Origin: Sphingobacteriaceae bacterium
GTDB lineage: Bacteria > Bacteroidota > Bacteroidia > UBA7662
Assembly (NCBI GenBank): GCA_030682795.1
Contig: JAUXNJ010000009.1
Location: 72,582 to 136,581 of the forward strand
Length of the DNA: 64,000 nucleotides
Reading direction: 5' to 3'
The translations under genes were made by a program, and so were the position numbers. The notes beneath the pieces were generated by a model. The model had not been told where the DNA came from, did not search any database, and saw only the letters and a program-made list of their open reading frames with translations. Each line of letters opens with the position of its first letter. Positions within the stretch are counted from its first letter, which is position 1. Shown here in pieces: positions 61,304 through 64,000 of this stretch.

Positions 61304-64000
61304 TTAATGCATATGGGCAGCTTCCCCCATATCGCCCAGCGTTTCGCAATGCCATTCTGGCGCTACCATCATCACGGGCTTGCTGGTTTTTTTACCAGCT
61401 TTTTTGGCGTCTAACATCTTTTCGATCAAACGCTGGCGCTCTTTTTCGAGGGCTTCGCGTTGAGCAGCTTCGCGGGAAGCGTCAAAGTACGCCACGCCAT
61501 CAACCAAAGTCAACACCGGCTTGCTGTACATGCTCAACGGATGGGCATTCCAAAGCACCAAATCGGCCTGCTTGCCCACTTTGATGCTGCCGGTGAAGGC
61601 ATCGGCGCGGAGGGCTTTGGCGGGATTGATGGTCACCATTTTGAGGGCCTCCTCCTCGCTCATGCCGCCGTATTTCACGGTTTTGGCGGCTTCTTGATTG
61701 AGGCGCCGGGCCATTTCGGCATCGTCGGAGTTGATCACCACGTTTACGCCCACCCGGTTCATGATGGCGGCGTTGTGGGGAATGGCGTCGATTACCTCGT
61801 ATTTATAGGCCCACCAGTCGGCAAAAGTACTGGCATTGGAGCCGTGCGCCAGCATTTTGTCGGCCACCTTATAACCTTCGAGGATGTGGGTGAAGGTGTT
61901 CACCTTAAAACCGAGCGAATCGCCGGCCTTCATAAGCATGTTGATTTCGCTTTGCACATAGCTGTGGCAGGTAATAAAACGCTGCTGTTTCATGATTTCC
62001 ACCAAAGCATCAAGCGAGAGGTCGCGGCGTGTGGCGGTAGGATTGGCTTTGAGCGCGGCTTCATAGTCCCTCGCCCGCAAAAAGCCGTCGTGCATCACTT
62101 GCTCTACGCCCATGCGGGTTTGCGGGAAGCGTGAGGTATTGCGGTCGCCCCAATTCGACTGCTTCACATTTTCACCCAAAGCGAATTTGATGTAGCCGGG
62201 GGCTTCTTTGAATTTGAGTTCTTCGGGATGGGTGACGCCCCAACGCAGTTTGATGAATTGCGCTTGACCGCCGATGCTGTTGGCTGAGCCGTGCAGCAAA
62301 TTGCTGGAAGTTACGCCGCCGGCCAGTTGGCGATAGATGTTTACGTCGTCGGGATTGAGCACATCGCCGATGCGCACCTCGGAGGTGATGCTACGGGTGC
62401 CTTCGTTTACGCCGCGGGTAATGGCAATGTGGCTGTGCTCGTCGATGAGGCCGGGGGTAAGGTGCATATTACTGCCGTCGATTTCGCGCACGGAACCGGC
62501 TTTGCCGAAGATGGCGGCGCCGATGTTGGCACCTACCGCTACAATCTTACCGTCCTTCACCGCTACATCGGCCTTTTCGAGCACCCCAGCTGCGTCGCTG
62601 GTCCATACGGTAGCGCCTTTGATGAGGATATTTTCGGCTTTGGGTACCGATAAATGCCCCAAATCGGCAAAGGGATAGCGCATCACGCCCAGTGCAACCG
62701 CTGTTTTGGCAGGCTTTTCTTTGACTTTTTCGCTATGGGTGGCCACTTGGAGCAGCTCAACGGGTGTGAGTTGGCCTTCTTGGGGACTAAAACTGCCCTG
62801 AAACCCGGTTCCCTTGCGCCACAAGCTGAATCGCAGCAATTGCCCGTCCTTCAACTTGGCATCGCGCACCCATGCATTTACAAAATCGCCTTGCAGCTCC
62901 CACTTAAATTTCACCGTGGTGCTATCGTTTACCCGAATACTCGCCTCTGGTGCGCTGGCTTTGCCCTTGATTACCAGGGTGTCGCCATCTAAAGCGCCGC
63001 CTTTAAACACATAGGTGCCACGCATTTCACCTTTTTCGGGGAAAGCCTGATGCTCGTACTTCTTGCCCAACACCCAGGTTTGGTACATTTCATTGTCGGC
63101 ATTAAAAATGGGCTCGGAGCAAACAATGAAGTTGGCCAAGCCTCCCTTCACCAATTGTCCCACTAGCTTATCAGCCTTGAGCAAGCGGGCCGGCGCCAGG
63201 GTAAGGGCTTCTAGCGCTGCAGCTTCTGGCAAGCCGTATTCAATGGCTAAGCGCATATTGGGCAACAAGTCGGCCGGATTTTTCAAATCGCTGCTGGTAA
63301 CGGCAAAGGGCACGCCTGCTTTGTGCAGGGCAGCTAAGTTGCCAGGGGCAAGCTCCCAGTGGAGCATTTGGGCCAGACTCACATCACGGGCGTCGAGCGG
63401 GTCTTCCACATCAAAGGCATCCGGAAAATTCACAGGCACCAGCAGGGGTGTTTTGGCCGCTTTTACCGCGTCGAGGTATTGGTATTCGTCGCCCCGGCCT
63501 TTCACCACATAATTCAGCCCAAACTCGGCACCCAGTTTTTGGATGCGCAGGAGGTCGTATTTCTGAGCACTTTCAAAAATTTGCGGCAGGGTGGCTGTGG
63601 CCAGAAGGGCGTCGAGACTCAAATCTTGCAGCTGCAAAAGGCTTTTGTTGGCTTGGTACCAGCGGGCATCGTAATAAGTTTGGCGCAGCAAGGCAATGCT
63701 TCCCATTAAAGAGGAGGGATAATCTTGCGTGCTACTTCCCTTGTTAAAACTGAAATGGGCACTCAGCTGCGGCACCAATAACTGCTGGTTGTCGCTGCCA
63801 TCGCCGGTGGCTACCAAAGCGCCGGTGCCGCGGGCAATGCCGTCTTGCAGATGGGTGGCTACCGCACCATAGCCGCTTTTACGTAGTTTTTCGGCTGCTT
63901 TGGCATCTACCTGAAACAAGCTTGCTGCCTGTTGGTCGGCACGAATGGCGTCGTTGGCGGTATAAGCACCCCCACGCGCAGGGGTAAACTGCGGTCCGCC
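61304..64000 (-). CDS. Two-domain amidohydrolase, N terminus cut by window edge
   Basis: The frame is open to base 64000, so the gene starts beyond the window. About 898 residues are visible. Reading from the N terminus, the first half (GGPQFTPARGGAYT, then VPQLSAHFSFNKGSS) looks like a degenerate amidohydrolase repeat without clear metal ligands. The second half has the active-site pattern: GLIDEHSHIAI (HxH), a His in FITCHSYVQSE, and VVINSDDAEMARRLNQEA with the final Asp. Family members hydrolyse imidazolone, peptide or ring C-N bonds; the substrate is unknown. A Lys-rich tail ends the protein. Confidence 0.87.
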   Translation of the reverse strand, partial: GGPQFTPARGGAYTANDAIRADQQAASLFQVDAKAAEKLRKSGYGAVATHLQDGIARGTGALVATGDGSDNQQLLVPQLSAHFSFNKGSSTQDYPSSLMGSIALLRQTYYDARWYQANKSLLQLQDLSLDALLATATLPQIFESAQKYDLLRIQKLGAEFGLNYVVKGRGDEYQYLDAVKAAKTPLLVPVNFPDAFDVEDPLDARDVSLAQMLHWELAPGNLAALHKAGVPFAVTSSDLKNPADLLPNMRLAIEYGLPEAAALEALTLAPARLLKADKLVGQLVKGGLANFIVCSEPIFNADNEMYQTWVLGKKYEHQAFPEKGEMRGTYVFKGGALDGDTLVIKGKASAPEASIRVNDSTTVKFKWELQGDFVNAWVRDAKLKDGQLLRFSLWRKGTGFQGSFSPQEGQLTPVELLQVATHSEKVKEKPAKTAVALGVMRYPFADLGHLSVPKAENILIKGATVWTSDAAGVLEKADVAVKDGKIVAVGANIGAAIFGKAGSVREIDGSNMHLTPGLIDEHSHIAITRGVNEGTRSITSEVRIGDVLNPDDVNIYRQLAGGVTSSNLLHGSANSIGGQAQFIKLRWGVTHPEELKFKEAPGYIKFALGENVKQSNWGDRNTSRFPQTRMGVEQVMHDGFLRARDYEAALKANPTATRRDLSLDALVEIMKQQRFITCHSYVQSEINMLMKAGDSLGFKVNTFTHILEGYKVADKMLAHGSNASTFADWWAYKYEVIDAIPHNAAIMNRVGVNVVINSDDAEMARRLNQEAAKTVKYGGMSEEEALKMVTINPAKALRADAFTGSIKVGKQADLVLWNAHPLSMYSKPVLTLVDGVAYFDASREAAQREALEKERQRLIEKMLDAKKAGKKTSKPVMMVAPEWHCETLGDMGEAAHMH

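Overview
The window comes from a member of the Bacteroidota. The evidence is consistent: two secreted proteins and a multicopper oxidase carry C-terminal type IX secretion (T9SS) sorting domains; there are CarboxypepD_reg/TonB receptors, DUF4292, DUF2723 and DUF5522 proteins, a BtuG-like surface propeller, and many Bacteroidota-type promoters (TTG-N18-22-TAnnTTTG). I cannot name the genus. GC looks close to 50 percent and genes are densely packed: convergent genes often end within a few bases of each other and operon genes overlap by 1 to 8 bp. No rRNA, tRNA, CRISPR array or transposase gene was recognised.

Layout. 1-2067: end of a DUF4340 gene and dnaN. 2136-8394 (minus): an envelope operon (flippase, sugar nucleotidyltransferase, TPR lipoprotein, DUF4292 lipoprotein, EnvC-like). 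8605-10949: feoAB ferrous iron uptake. 11084-14003: an accessory patch with a RES-Xre toxin-antitoxin pair and its palindromic operator, a SprT-like gene, and a small inserted island holding an AbiF-type HEPN protein behind a structured leader RNA. The island is bounded by an 80-bp direct repeat. 13956-18944: NhaC-type antiporter and glycine decarboxylase gcvP. 19085-22445: two T9SS cargo proteins. 22531-32655: murB, then minus-strand ldcA, sugar dehydrogenase, rlmB, DUF2723, gmhA, dsbD and a VOC protein. 32763-37609: outer membrane protein, a fused glycosyltransferase, purD and GDP-fucose synthase. 37647-38210: a small four-helix-bundle (23S rRNA IVS-type) element inside heptad inverted repeats. 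38209-47147: hemerythrin protein, hydrolase, rlmD, small proteins, a decayed VOC gene, fasciclin, msrB, a PAS sensor without an ATPase domain, and gluQ. 47317-55903: TonB receptor, multicopper oxidase, CPA2 antiporter, DUF389 and MbnP-like lipoprotein, with a metal-handling flavour. 55918-59379 (minus): a B12 uptake operon (cobalamin riboswitch, btuB, btuG-like, DUF5522). 59703-64000: a SulP transporter and a two-domain amidohydrolase cut by the right edge.

How the parts work together. Most of the window is core metabolism and envelope biogenesis. The strongest candidate for an unusual system is the AbiF island at 12790-13923. It has its own promoter, a hairpin RNA leader and a HEPN RNase-type protein, but the reading frame is broken (or switchable) at an A8 tract. 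It sits next to the RES-Xre module, and its flanking repeat restores the overlapping 3' ends of both neighbouring genes. Two further themes are promoters whose -7 box lies only 3-4 nt before the start codon, predicting leaderless mRNAs, and an IVS-like element outside rRNA.
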